A model generated the notes under the pieces. That model saw only the letters and a program-made list of their open reading frames with translations. It searched no databases and had not been told where the DNA came from. The position numbers and the translations under genes were made by a program. Below, in pieces: positions 9,111 to 18,211 of a DNA stretch of 64,000 nt. Each line of letters opens with the position of its first letter. Within the stretch, counting starts at the first letter, position 1. The DNA lies in the NCBI RefSeq assembly GCF_002980525.1, contig NZ_PVBQ01000006.1, positions 124,001-188,000 on the forward strand, read 5' to 3'. Origin of the DNA: Sphingobacterium haloxyli (lineage in GTDB: Bacteria; Bacteroidota; Bacteroidia; Sphingobacteriales; Sphingobacteriaceae).

Positions 9111-12100
9111 TCAATGCGAACTCAAATTCTTTGCCTTCTCAGGATCAAAATTAGCTTCCAGTTCGGCAAGTTTTTTCTTTCCATAAGCCATTTTAGTAAT
9201 CACGTAAAATAACACGGGAATTATAAATATACCGAGCAAAGTGGCAACACTCATACCGCCAAACACAGTCCAGCCGATTGTTTGGCGAGAAAAGGCACCT
9301 GCTCCGGTTGATAACATCAACGGTATAATACCTAAAATAAAAGCGAAGGATGTCATGATGATAGGTCTTAATCTCAACTTAACGGCATCCAAAGTCGCTT
9401 CCATCAGCGGCATCCCGATATCGACCCGTTCTTTTGCAAACTCTACAATAAGAATTGCATTTTTTGACGCAAGACCGATAATGGTCACCAAACCAATCTG
9501 TGCGTAAATATTGTTATCCAATGCAGGGATAAACAACAAGGTCAGAATAGCCCCGAATACGCCAATAGGTACAGATAATAGAATTGAGAACGGAACAGAC
9601 CAGCTTTCATATAACGAAGCCAATAATAAGAACACAAATACAATACATAATCCGAAAATCATGATCGTCATGTTGCCCGATTGCTTTTCTTGTAGCGATA
9701 GACCTGAGAAGTCATACCCATACCCGTCAGGTAAAGTTTGCGCGGCGACTTCCTCCAAAGCCCGAAGGGCATCCCCAGAACTATATCCGGGAGCGGCGGA
9801 TCCAGTGACCTCAATACTCCTAAAAATATTATAGTGGTTGATAATCGATGGGTTTTGAACGAGTTCCCAGTTAATGAGGGCGCCTAACGGAACCGATTCC
9901 CCTTTCACATTGTTGACATATAATTTATTCAGATCCTCTATGTTCATCCGATAATCTTGGTCAGCTTGTGTCACAACACGGAAGTTACGACCATAGCGCG
10001 TAAAATCGTTTACATAAGCAGATCCGAGGTAAGCCGATATCGTACTGTAAACAGATGATATCGGAACCGACATTCTTTTAGCTTGCTCCCTGTCCACCGT
10101 AATCTTGAAATTAGGGGAGTTTGAACTAAAAAGCGTATAGGCCATACCTATCTCTGGGCGTTGGTTCGCCGCGGCTAAAAACTGCCCGACAACTCCTTCA
10201 AACTGTTTTATATCGACCGTTTGATGATCTTGTACCATCATCGAGAATCCTCCCGATGTTCCTAATCCTGGAATAGCTGGTGGAGTTACCGCCAAGACAC
10301 GAGCTTTGTCGTATCCGGCATATTTAGCCATAATACCGCCCGCAACATCGGCAGCGGTACGTGTTCGCTCTGCCCAAGGTTTTAAGGAGACGAACAATGT
10401 TGCTCCATTTGACTTAAACGATCGATTCAAAAGATTAATGCCGGAGATAAGTGTCATATGCTTGATTTCGGGAAAGTCTTTCCGTAAATCGGCTTCAATT
10501 TCGTCAAGTACCTCTGCTGTACGGCTTGCGGAAGCTCCCTCTGGTAAAGTTACTCCAGCAAAAAACATCCCATTATCTTCCGTAGGAATAAACCCAGTTG
10601 GTTTCACGGTGAACATATATCCTGTGCCTACGTATACACATACTAAAATAATAAGCGCTAACGGCGCTTTGCGTATAATCGCTTTTACACCCCTAGAATA
10701 TTTATGCGTTACGCGATCGAACCAAAGATTGTATTTGTAAAAGAACTTATTTAAACCTTTGGCATCTTTGTTTACCGCAGTAGGTCTCATCATAATGGAA
10801 CACAATGCCGGTGTCAAAGATAATGCGATAAAGGCAGATAAGAGGACAGAAACAGCAATTGTAATAGCGAACTGCTGATAGAGTTGTCCGACCATTCCGG
10901 GTATAAAACCTACCGGTACAAATACGGCGGCCAGAATAAAACCAATGGCTATAACGGGAGCTGTAATATCTCGCATAGCGTGTCGGGTTGCTTCTTTGGC
11001 ATCCATTTTATAATGGTCAATATAGTGCTGCACAGCTTCTACCACGACGATGGCATCATCCACCACGATACCGATGGCCAATACGAAAGCCAATAGCGTA
11101 AGGTTGTTGATTGAAAATCCGAACAGCGTGAAGAAAATAAATGTTCCAACGATGGAAACTGGAATTGCCAGCACCGGGATCAAAGTAGCTCTCCAAGATT
11201 GCAGGAAGAAGAATACCACTATGGTAACTAATATCAATGCTTCCACCAATGTGTGAATAACCGAAGAAATGGACGCCTTGACCACCGAAACCGTTTCATA
11301 ACCCACAACGTAGTCAACGTCCTCCGGAAATGATTTTTTTAGCCCTTCCAATGCGCTATATATGCCCTCAGCTGTTTCCACGGCATTCCCACCGGGTGTT
11401 TGGGCAACCATCATCCCAGTCGAAACCATACCATCCACTCGTGTAGTGGTTGAATAAGCGAAAGAGCCCAATTCCACTCTTGCCACGTCTTTAAGTTGTA
11501 CGATAGAGCCGTCAATGGGATTGGTTTTGACAATAATTTCTTCGAAGTCCTCCTCGGAAGATAGATCAGAGTCGGTAATAACCGGATATTCGAATACCTG
11601 TGAGTTATGTTGAGGGGGCGCACCTACTGACCCCCCAGGCATACGCAAGTTTTGCTCTGCGATTGCGCTGGAAACATCTGCAGGGGTCAAATTTAGCGCA
11701 GCCAGCTTATTGGCGTCAAGCCATATTCGCATAGAGAAAGGCTGGCCGAAGGCGGTCACGTCACCCACACCGTTTACCCGCATGATGGCATCTCTAACGT
11801 ATAGGTTAGCGTAGTTTGCTAGAAATTTATCATCACGTGTCCCATTTGGCGACACCAACGATACAAGCATCAAGATATCCGTATTAGCTTTACGCGTTGT
11901 TACTCCTAAACGACGTACAGCCTCGGGTAAAGCCGGCTCGGCAATACCCACACGGTTTTGTACGTCGAGCGTAGCGATATCGATGTCTGTCCCCACTTCA
12001 AAAGTTACCGTTATGCTGGACTGCCCATTTGACGTACTATTAGAAGACATGTAGATCATACCCGGCGTACCGTTAATCTGACTTTCTATAGGCGTTGTAA

Positions 12101-12284
12101 CCGTCTGTTCAACGGTTTGCGCGTCCGCACCGGTATAATTTGCCGTCACTGTAACGGTCGGAGGAGCGATGGATGGGTATTGACTGATGGGCAACGTCAT
12201 GATGGAAATCGTACCTATAATCATGATCAATATAGAGATAACGATTGCCGTAACGGGCCTTCTTATAAAAACTTCTGATATCAT
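9111..12284 (-). CDS. RND efflux pump inner-membrane subunit (AcrB/HAE1 type)
   Basis: 1057 residues, the proton-driven drug transporter of a tripartite efflux pump. It starts with the typical MISEVFIRRPVTAIVISILI segment. The proton-relay residues are present: paired Asp in IGIVVDDAIVVVE (TM4) and Lys in GLASKNAILIVEFA (TM10). Two large periplasmic loops and about 12 membrane spans are visible. It is the last gene of the operon tetR-tolC-adaptor-pump and starts only 3 bases after the adaptor stop. Substrates are probably hydrophobic drugs or detergents; the sequence does not tell which. Confidence 0.95.
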   Translation of the reverse strand: MISEVFIRRPVTAIVISILIMIIGTISIMTLPISQYPSIAPPTVTVTANYTGADAQTVEQTVTTPIESQINGTPGMIYMSSNSTSNGQSSITVTFEVGTDIDIATLDVQNRVGIAEPALPEAVRRLGVTTRKANTDILMLVSLVSPNGTRDDKFLANYANLYVRDAIMRVNGVGDVTAFGQPFSMRIWLDANKLAALNLTPADVSSAIAEQNLRMPGGSVGAPPQHNSQVFEYPVITDSDLSSEEDFEEIIVKTNPIDGSIVQLKDVARVELGSFAYSTTTRVDGMVSTGMMVAQTPGGNAVETAEGIYSALEGLKKSFPEDVDYVVGYETVSVVKASISSVIHTLVEALILVTIVVFFFLQSWRATLIPVLAIPVSIVGTFIFFTLFGFSINNLTLLAFVLAIGIVVDDAIVVVEAVQHYIDHYKMDAKEATRHAMRDITAPVIAIGFILAAVFVPVGFIPGMVGQLYQQFAITIAVSVLLSAFIALSLTPALCSIMMRPTAVNKDAKGLNKFFYKYNLWFDRVTHKYSRGVKAIIRKAPLALIILVCVYVGTGYMFTVKPTGFIPTEDNGMFFAGVTLPEGASASRTAEVLDEIEADLRKDFPEIKHMTLISGINLLNRSFKSNGATLFVSLKPWAERTRTAADVAGGIMAKYAGYDKARVLAVTPPAIPGLGTSGGFSMMVQDHQTVDIKQFEGVVGQFLAAANQRPEIGMAYTLFSSNSPNFKITVDREQAKRMSVPISSVYSTISAYLGSAYVNDFTRYGRNFRVVTQADQDYRMNIEDLNKLYVNNVKGESVPLGALINWELVQNPSIINHYNIFRSIEVTGSAAPGYSSGDALRALEEVAAQTLPDGYGYDFSGLSLQEKQSGNMTIMIFGLCIVFVFLLLASLYESWSVPFSILLSVPIGVFGAILTLLFIPALDNNIYAQIGLVTIIGLASKNAILIVEFAKERVDIGMPLMEATLDAVKLRLRPIIMTSFAFILGIIPLMLSTGAGAFSRQTIGWTVFGGMSVATLLGIFIIPVLFYVITKMAYGKKKLAELEANFDPEKAKNLSSH

Positions 12285-12287
12285 TTC

Positions 12288-13412
12288 TTATTTACTTTCT
12301 TCTTTTTCAATAACTTTTGCTCCACTTCGTACATTCAAAATGCCGTCGACAATGATTTTGTCTCCTACGTCTATGCCTGAGTTTACTACCACTTTGTCAC
12401 CCAGCTTCAAACCCAGTTCTACAGGACGTATATCTGCTTGGCTACTATCGTTTACTACGTACACATTGTAAACACCTAGCTGATCCTGAACGGCTTTAAA
12501 TGGGATAACCAATTGCTCCGTAGCCGATGTGCTCTTCACATTCATCGTAAGATTCATGCCCGCGCGCAAATCGTTTTGCGGATTGCTGAACGACGCCCGT
12601 ACTTTCAAGCGTCCGGTGGTAGGGTCAACAGCTCTATCCATAGTCGCAATTTTTCCAGCAAGTGCGTATGTGCTTCTATCGGGCAAGGAAACACTGATTT
12701 CCGTAGATGACCTGCCTGACTCATAAGCAGCAAACTCAGAAATCTCCCTCTCACTAATTTGAAATTCGACGGCAATAGGGTCGATAGCACTGACGGTGTT
12801 CAAAAGGGTCGTGCCTGGAGAAACTAAGGCACCGATACGTACTTGCGAAATGCCGACCGCACCGCTAAACGGTGCCCGTATGATAGAACGTTCTAAGTTT
12901 GTTTGTGCGGTCGTCAAGGCAGCTTGCGCAGCTTGTACCTGCGCTTTTTGGTTGTTTACGTCTGTAAACGCGTAATCCAACGTTTGTTTTGCTATCGCAT
13001 CCTGGTCAGCTAGTGTCTGGTAGCGTGTCAAATCTTTCTCAACACGTTGAAGGTTTGCTTTTGCAATCTCCAAGTTGGCCTTTGCCTGATCTACAGCTGC
13101 TTGATAACGGATGCGGTCAATTTCATACAACGGCTGTCCACGTTTTACCATGGCGCCATCCGATACATATATTTTAGTTACATAGCCTGATACTTCCGCT
13201 AAAAGATCGGCTTCTTGTAGCGGAACAACGCTAGCAGGATAGTTCTTAATACCAGAAACAATCTGTTTTTCAACGGTTGCCGTTGTCACGGGGATAGCCA
13301 TTTCTCCCGGAGTCGCCCCTTGTTTTTGCTGTGCTCCATCCTTGGAGCTGCAAGATTGCCAGAATATTGCAGAACCTATAATTAGTGCAGAAAATAAATA
13401 GTTCTTATTCAT
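12288..13412 (-). CDS. RND efflux periplasmic adaptor subunit (membrane fusion protein)
   Basis: 374-residue lipoprotein (lipobox FWQSC, Cys at about residue 21). Order: a first lipoyl half (LAEVSGYVTKIYVSDGAMV), a long alpha hairpin rich in Ala/Gln (about residues 100-165), the second lipoyl half (SIIRAPFSGAVGIS), then beta-barrel and membrane-proximal domains. It bridges the AcrB-like pump and the TolC-like channel in the periplasm. Neighbours on both sides are the matching pump and channel genes. Confidence 0.95.
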   Translation of the reverse strand: MNKNYLFSALIIGSAIFWQSCSSKDGAQQKQGATPGEMAIPVTTATVEKQIVSGIKNYPASVVPLQEADLLAEVSGYVTKIYVSDGAMVKRGQPLYEIDRIRYQAAVDQAKANLEIAKANLQRVEKDLTRYQTLADQDAIAKQTLDYAFTDVNNQKAQVQAAQAALTTAQTNLERSIIRAPFSGAVGISQVRIGALVSPGTTLLNTVSAIDPIAVEFQISEREISEFAAYESGRSSTEISVSLPDRSTYALAGKIATMDRAVDPTTGRLKVRASFSNPQNDLRAGMNLTMNVKSTSATEQLVIPFKAVQDQLGVYNVYVVNDSSQADIRPVELGLKLGDKVVVNSGIDVGDKIIVDGILNVRSGAKVIEKEESK

Positions 13413-13450
13413 GTTTTCGTGTATTTCGTGGTTGAAAGATAAGGTTTGTT

Positions 13451-14794
13451 TTATAGTGTTGTTTCTACTGTCCCTAGCGCTTTTTGTATATCTAACTTAC
13501 TGGACAGAACAGCGTATAAAGCATTAAGGTAATTTAATTGTGTGGTTCGGAGATCGCTTTCGGCGGTCATTAGCTCTAAATAGGTTTTCACCCCTGCATC
13601 ATACTGTAGCTTGATGGTATTATAAACTTCTTCTGACAAGTCCATATTTTCTTTTGCATTTCTCCACTCATTCATATTAGAACGATAGCTTGCCATTGCT
13701 GCGGAATATTCTGCACTGATCATATTTTCCAAATTTTTCAAATCCCATTCAATTCTTTCTTCTTCCAATTCTGATCTGCGGATCTCTTGTATACGTTTTG
13801 TACCTGTAAAGATCGGAAGGGATAAGGATAGACCTACGGATGAACTTGGGATGTTGTTTCTATATAACTGACTAAATTCGTTGTTGAAATAGTTCATATT
13901 ATAGTTGGCATACGCGCCGAGTCGAGGCATAAAGCTCCACTTTTGGTACTGGGTGTTTAATTTTTGAATATCTCTCAACGTTTCCAGTTGCTTGAACTCT
14001 ACTCGATTAGCAATATTAAGTAGTTCGGTCGTATCCAGCAAGATGTTGGCTTCCAACGACTGATTAATAAAAGACAGTGATATCTCTTCCGCCGTAGGGA
14101 TGTTTAAAAGAGACTTCAGGTAGTCATATTTGTACTTTCGCGCTTCGTTGGCTGATTTTAACTGCGCATTGGCGTTGTTCAAGGAAATTTGCGCCCTTTT
14201 ATAATCTATTTTATCTACCAAACCAGTTTCATAACGCGCATTGGCTTCCGTGTACTGGCGTTTTAGACGGACAATATTCTCGTTAATGATCTTAATAGTC
14301 TCTTCTGATGTGAGAATGTCATAGTAAGCTTTGCTGACATCCACCACTGTATTGATCCTTGTATCTTCCAGGTTCAGACTGTTCTGCTGACGTATATATT
14401 TGGCAGCGCGGGATGCTTGAAACAACTCCGGATTAAGGATAGCCTGATCCGCTTGGAAACCAATAGCACTGGTGTTATTCTGCCCCATTCTTATAGTTTC
14501 CCCCCCGATCACCATGGCGGGTAATTGAATGTTGTGTACCAAGGATGCTGAGGCGTTGATTTGCGGAAACCAGCCTGACAAAGCCGAAGCAATTTCTCTT
14601 TCCCCAATTTCTTGATCGATATGAGCCTGTCTTAGCTCAATTTTATTGCGCAGCGCGTAGTCGATAAGCTCATCCAACGTCGCGTCGCTATTAAGTTTCT
14701 CAGCTTCTGCGTTATTAGCGGTAGATTGCGCTTGCACATATCCCGTGAAGTAACATGCCAGAAATAACGATAAAGCAATTTTTTTGAACTTCAT
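13451..14794 (-). CDS. TolC-family outer-membrane efflux channel
   Basis: 447 residues from the ATG giving MKFKKIALSLFLACYF, a signal peptide ending in VQAQS; an in-frame ATG seven codons upstream would overlap the tetR end and add a non-signal tail, so I prefer the later one. The body shows the two outer-membrane-efflux repeats with long coiled-coil stretches (ARYETGLVDKIDYKRAQ and LQYDAGVKTYLELMTAES, the repeated R/QYxxGxxxxxxxxxA motif). It forms the trimeric exit duct of the efflux pump encoded downstream. The start lies one base after the tetR stop, suggesting coupled translation. Confidence 0.93.
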   Translation of the reverse strand: MKFKKIALSLFLACYFTGYVQAQSTANNAEAEKLNSDATLDELIDYALRNKIELRQAHIDQEIGEREIASALSGWFPQINASASLVHNIQLPAMVIGGETIRMGQNNTSAIGFQADQAILNPELFQASRAAKYIRQQNSLNLEDTRINTVVDVSKAYYDILTSEETIKIINENIVRLKRQYTEANARYETGLVDKIDYKRAQISLNNANAQLKSANEARKYKYDYLKSLLNIPTAEEISLSFINQSLEANILLDTTELLNIANRVEFKQLETLRDIQKLNTQYQKWSFMPRLGAYANYNMNYFNNEFSQLYRNNIPSSSVGLSLSLPIFTGTKRIQEIRRSELEEERIEWDLKNLENMISAEYSAAMASYRSNMNEWRNAKENMDLSEEVYNTIKLQYDAGVKTYLELMTAESDLRTTQLNYLNALYAVLSSKLDIQKALGTVETTL

Positions 14795-14795
14795 A

Positions 14796-15371
14796 TTATT
14801 GATTTTTAACACCATTCCAAATTATTTCGATTAAATCCTCGCGACTTTTGCTCTGCATTTTGCAAAAACCATAAGTGACCATTTTAACATGGGACGTCGC
14901 TGACCCGATATAAACAGATATTAAGGTATAGAAACTCACGTTTCGAATGATTCCCGATTTTATACCTTCTTCAAAAAATAAATACATTTTATCAACGCCA
15001 TAATAGGTAGTCTTCTTCTGCTTTATAAGCTCATAGTATGGAGATGAGTAAAATTGTTCTATAAACCAGAAAGTTTCTTTATGGGTTAAATAATAGTCGA
15101 CCAAACGATTCCAAATGTAAAAGAATCTATCTTTATAAACCAAGTCTTCATCAAAGTTGAAAATATGCTCGTTTGTTTTTTCTCGACAGTATTTAAAAAG
15201 CTCTAGAATCAATTCATCCTTGGAATTGAAATAATGGTAGATTGTACCTGTAGCCACATTGGCATGAGCAGCAATCTGACTCATTGGAGTACCATGAAAA
15301 CCGTGCTCGTTAATGAGTTTAAGCGTGCTTTCGAAAATGGCCTCTTTTTTATTTAGTAATTGAACGTTCAT
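14796..15371 (-). CDS. TetR-family regulator of the efflux operon
   Basis: 191 residues from the ATG at 15371 (MNVQLLNKKEAIFESTLKLI); an upstream in-frame ATG adds 14 unconvincing residues. The N-terminal helix-turn-helix is complete (GFHGTPMSQIAAHANVATGT, then IYHYFNSKDEL). The C-terminal ligand domain is helical and aromatic-rich. As first gene of the tetR-tolC-adaptor-pump operon it most likely represses its own operon until a pump substrate binds. A -7-like TACATTTG lies just upstream of the start on the minus strand, near 15376-15383. Confidence 0.9.
   Translation of the reverse strand: MNVQLLNKKEAIFESTLKLINEHGFHGTPMSQIAAHANVATGTIYHYFNSKDELILELFKYCREKTNEHIFNFDEDLVYKDRFFYIWNRLVDYYLTHKETFWFIEQFYSSPYYELIKQKKTTYYGVDKMYLFFEEGIKSGIIRNVSFYTLISVYIGSATSHVKMVTYGFCKMQSKSREDLIEIIWNGVKNQ
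15361..15370. promoter_or_regulatory. Perfect 10-bp palindrome at the tetR start, possible operator
   Basis: TGAACGTTCA is self-complementary and overlaps the first codons of tetR, next to its -7-like box. Position and symmetry fit an autoregulatory TetR site, but 10 bp is short and nothing else supports it. Confidence 0.3.
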
Positions 15372-15458
15372 TCGGTTGCAAATGTAACAAAAAAACAACG
15401 CCGGAAATGTCAAATATTTGTTATATAACCGCGATACTAAGTGTAAAAACTACACTAA

Positions 15459-15531
15459 TGTTAATATTCTGTTAAATCTGCGTTTTTAGAGACGTTTTAC
15501 TTGCAGAATCGGGAAATCTGCCGTATATTTG
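15459..15531 (+). promoter_or_regulatory. Promoter of small-RNA copy A with TTAACA-type direct repeat
   Basis: TGTTAA at 15459-15464 and again at 15470-15475 (11-bp period), then TTG at 15501-15503, a 20-base spacer, and TATATTTG at 15524-15531. The -33/-7 pair fits the Bacteroidota consensus. The same double box precedes every other copy of the element. Confidence 0.65.
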
Positions 15532-15537
15532 TAGTAT

Positions 15538-15610
15538 CATAATTTAGGTTTATAATTGGTTAGTTTAGAAAGGTTTCCATTCTCCCCGTTTGGAAACCTT
15601 TTTCTTTTTT
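15538..15610 (+). ncRNA. Small RNA family, copy A (plus strand, variant stem)
   Basis: Leader TTTAGGTTTATAATTGG-TTAG identical to the other copies, then a hairpin (AAGGTTTCCA with TGGAAACCTT) and a T tract ending near 15610. The stem sequence is unrelated to that of the seven minus-strand copies, yet the loop still contains CTCCCCG. The start is inferred at about 7 bases after the TATATTTG box. No open frame is conserved. Confidence 0.7.
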
Positions 15611-15663
15611 GGACTGTGATAATCCTTCAGACAATGAACGCCTGAAGATTCTAGAAAATCGTG

Positions 15664-16089
15664 TTACCGGTAATTAACAAGATTATTTTTTACTTCTTCT
15701 TGGGTATAGGTATCTGTGCTGTTGCCAAATGTGGTTGTGATGTACGTTAAAATATAAGCTATATCCACGTTAGTCAATTCAGGGTTGCCGGGCATATTAC
15801 CCTCGTAGTCTTTTCCATTAATTTTAATAAGACCGTTCATACCACTCTTGATGATACGTGGCAGCATCCCGCGGTTTTCCTTTAGATATGTCGTATCAGT
15901 CAGCGGCGGATAAAGCATCCCTAATCCTTCACCCTTCGAGCCATGGCAGCTTTGGCAGTGTGTGACGTAAAGCTTTTGGCCGTTTATGGCATATTGTGCA
16001 GTTTCGATACTAACATTAGGTTGGCAAGAGAAAATAAGCATACCGGTAAGCACGCTTATTCCTGCCAATGAAAATAGCGTATTTCGCAT
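15664..16089 (-). CDS. Cytochrome c lipoprotein
   Basis: 141 residues. Hydrophobic N-terminus with lipobox LIFSC (Cys near residue 22). One haem c site, CQSCHG, at about residues 45-50, and a likely axial Met in the GNMPGN segment. Membrane-anchored electron carrier in the periplasm. It directly follows a SCO-type gene, which fits a role next to cytochrome oxidase or copper handling. Confidence 0.85.
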   Translation of the reverse strand: MRNTLFSLAGISVLTGMLIFSCQPNVSIETAQYAINGQKLYVTHCQSCHGSKGEGLGMLYPPLTDTTYLKENRGMLPRIIKSGMNGLIKINGKDYEGNMPGNPELTNVDIAYILTYITTTFGNSTDTYTQEEVKNNLVNYR

Positions 16090-16096
16090 TCGTGAT

Positions 16097-16741
16097 CTAT
16101 TGTTCTTTCAACAAAGTCTTTAGGTCATCAAATAGTTGGGCTACTTGCTCATCATTTGTTCCGTCATAAGCACCCCGGATACGTTTGTGCGGATCTATCA
16201 ATACCAGATAACTTTGGTGATCGTATCCCCCAGGAGCATCCTGATCCTCTTTTGTATAGACCAAATATTTATCGGCGATGCCGTAGATTTTCTTTTTTTC
16301 GCCTGTCACAAATTGCCATTGGTCATTTGTAACACCCAATTTTTCTGCATAAGATTTTAGCACACTCGGCGAATCGTACTTGAAGTCAATACTGTGCGAT
16401 AAAAAGGCAATACGTTCATCATCTTTATATTTTTCATATACCTTCAGCAAATTGCGTTGCATGGTTGGACAGATACTCGGGCAATGTGTAAAAAAGAAAT
16501 TTGCAACATAAACCTTATCGTCAAAATCTCTGTCTGTGATTTCGACGCTGTCTTGGTTAAGAAAGGCAAATGGAGGTATCTGATGGTAAATGGTGTCAAC
16601 GACTGTTCTACCATCGACAACTCGTTCTTCTGTTGCTCGCTCACCAATGATAGGCAATTTCGTTTCGCTTGTTTCCGTGCAGCCCACGAAAACGGACGAA
16701 AATACAATTGCACTTACGTATGTTGTAAGTTTAAGTTTCAT
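16097..16741 (-). CDS. SCO1/SenC-family copper chaperone
   Basis: About 214 residues from ATG at 16741 (MKLKLTTYVSAIVFSSVFVG, ending in a lipobox VGC); a GTG two codons upstream overlaps the previous stop. The thioredoxin-like fold carries CPSICPTM, the CxxxC copper/redox site, and the distal His in YDHQSYLVLID. SCO proteins deliver copper to, or reduce, the CuA centre of cytochrome c oxidase. It is the middle gene of a lipoprotein-SCO-cytochrome c operon with 7 bases to the next gene. Confidence 0.9.
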   Translation of the reverse strand: MKLKLTTYVSAIVFSSVFVGCTETSETKLPIIGERATEERVVDGRTVVDTIYHQIPPFAFLNQDSVEITDRDFDDKVYVANFFFTHCPSICPTMQRNLLKVYEKYKDDERIAFLSHSIDFKYDSPSVLKSYAEKLGVTNDQWQFVTGEKKKIYGIADKYLVYTKEDQDAPGGYDHQSYLVLIDPHKRIRGAYDGTNDEQVAQLFDDLKTLLKEQ

Positions 16742-16743
16742 GA

Positions 16744-17181
16744 TCACTTTTTAAAAGGGGCTAATAAACTTTCTGCTTCATAGGTTACCTGTTCAAATTC
16801 GGTTTTCAATTCCGAAATACGGTTCACTTCAGCTTTTTGATAATTTACGTCGGTACTGTCCGCTACATATTCTTTCATCCAGACCATCATTTTATCGGTA
16901 GCTGATTCCAGATCTCCTTTTAGGGTAGAGAACTTTTTGTTAGTTTCTGCCGTGTCCAAATTAGAATCTACAGTCTTTAATAAAGAAAGGTTTTGTAACA
17001 ATGAGTCGATTAAAATCTCATGTTTGCTGAAAGTCGAGATTTGAGGCATGATCTCATCATGTATTTCTATGGCCTCCGTTGCTAGTTTTTCTGCTTCTTC
17101 GTTCTGTCCGCTAGTGTTTTGACAGGCACTCGTAGCCAATATGCCCAATGCTAGAGTGCCTAAAGTATACTTTTTCATCAT
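16744..17181 (-). CDS. Helical lipoprotein of unknown function
   Basis: 145 residues, lipobox ATSAC (Cys near residue 20), then a fully helical, charged body with a possible coiled coil (ISELKTEFEQVTYEAES). I do not recognise a domain. It is the first gene of the operon with SCO and cytochrome c, and its TGA is two bases from the SCO ATG, so it probably works in the same periplasmic process. Confidence 0.75.
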   Translation of the reverse strand: MMKKYTLGTLALGILATSACQNTSGQNEEAEKLATEAIEIHDEIMPQISTFSKHEILIDSLLQNLSLLKTVDSNLDTAETNKKFSTLKGDLESATDKMMVWMKEYVADSTDVNYQKAEVNRISELKTEFEQVTYEAESLLAPFKK

Positions 17182-17367
17182 ATTCGTTTTTTATTGTTGG
17201 TGTTCGATATTGCAAATATAGGACTCCCCTGATATTTAATCGGATTATGATTGTTTAATTCTTGTAATAAAAGGAAAAGACTGTTTTGTAGGTGTTTATG
17301 GTTTTTTTTCATGATGCAAATACAATCATTTAAAATATTGGTATGCCTGATAGAATAAGAGGCAAGA

Positions 17368-17535
17368 TTAACTTTTGGGACACTTCTTGCAGCGTTTACC
17401 CCGTTTGTACTTTTTACAACATTTTTTAAAGACACAACATCCCAAATCAGGATTGTAGTTTATCCCTTTTTTGACTTCGTCAAGAAAGGGGCTCCCATCT
17501 TCAATAGGAAATAGCGGATCTATTATCTTTTCCAT
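17368..17535 (-). CDS. Small Cys-rich protein (55 residues)
   Basis: Starts MEKIIDPLFPIEDGSPFLDE; the second half is very basic with three Cys pairs: LGCCVFKKCCKKYKRGKRCK then KCPKS. Six Cys (positions 33, 34, 39, 40, 49, 52) among Lys/Arg suggest a small metal-binding or nucleic-acid-binding knuckle. No signal peptide. It begins 31 bases after the uridine kinase stop and is the last gene of a four-gene operon. I infer it is real from the coherent composition and the operon position; function unknown. Confidence 0.65.
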   Translation of the reverse strand: MEKIIDPLFPIEDGSPFLDEVKKGINYNPDLGCCVFKKCCKKYKRGKRCKKCPKS

Positions 17536-17566
17536 TCGTGTACAAAGATAACTGTTTAGATTGAAT

Positions 17567-18190
17567 TTAAATAATCTTCAGTCCGATCGAAATTTCACGG
17601 GCCGCCCCATCAATAATTTTGGGATCATTGGTATTGTTAATAATTACCAAATCACATATTGGTTTAAATGGAACCAAATATCGTTCATAAGCTGGCACCA
17701 CATGGTTTATCCACTTGTACATGACGTCGTCATGGTCATATCCTCTTTCAATGAGGTCCCTCTGCAATCTCCTCTCTAGCGCAACCGATTCTTCTGCGTC
17801 AAGGAAAACCCGATAATCCAACAGCTTATTAACCTCCTCATAGTGGAAAATAAACAAGCCCTCTACAATAAGAATTGGAGCAGGTTTAATTTCGAGCATT
17901 TTAGGTGTAATATCGGGGTTGTTAAATGTGTATTCTTGCCGATAAACGGTATGCCCACCGAAAAGTTGGCTTATGTCGTAAAAAAACGATTCCCTGTTGA
18001 TTGCGGAGGGCAAGTCAAAGTTATATAAACGGTTTTCCTCTTTTGTTTTGGTGTTTGCCGGAATATAATAATCGTCCTGCGAAATAAGTGTTACCTGATC
18101 AGGTTGAAAATAGTTGAGAAATCGCCTCAAAAAGAAAGTCTTTCCTGATCCGCTACTGCCTGCAATACCGATAACGTATGGTTTGTCCAT
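17567..18190 (-). CDS. udk: Uridine kinase
   Basis: 207 residues. P-loop GIAGSSGSGKT at residues 8-18, followed by LISQDDYY, the substrate-binding region typical of uridine/cytidine kinases, and IVEGLFIFHYEEV. It phosphorylates uridine/cytidine in pyrimidine salvage. The length fits the family. It sits 21 bases after the LysM gene and before the Cys-rich gene. Confidence 0.9.
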   Translation of the reverse strand: MDKPYVIGIAGSSGSGKTFFLRRFLNYFQPDQVTLISQDDYYIPANTKTKEENRLYNFDLPSAINRESFFYDISQLFGGHTVYRQEYTFNNPDITPKMLEIKPAPILIVEGLFIFHYEEVNKLLDYRVFLDAEESVALERRLQRDLIERGYDHDDVMYKWINHVVPAYERYLVPFKPICDLVIINNTNDPKIIDGAAREISIGLKII

Positions 18191-18211
18191 CTAAAGTCGT
18201 CTTAAAAATAG

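Noticed and set aside
17178..17435. 85-codon minus-strand frame over the Cys-rich gene
   Set aside because: It overlaps the 55-residue Cys-rich frame in another register and has no protein-like pattern.
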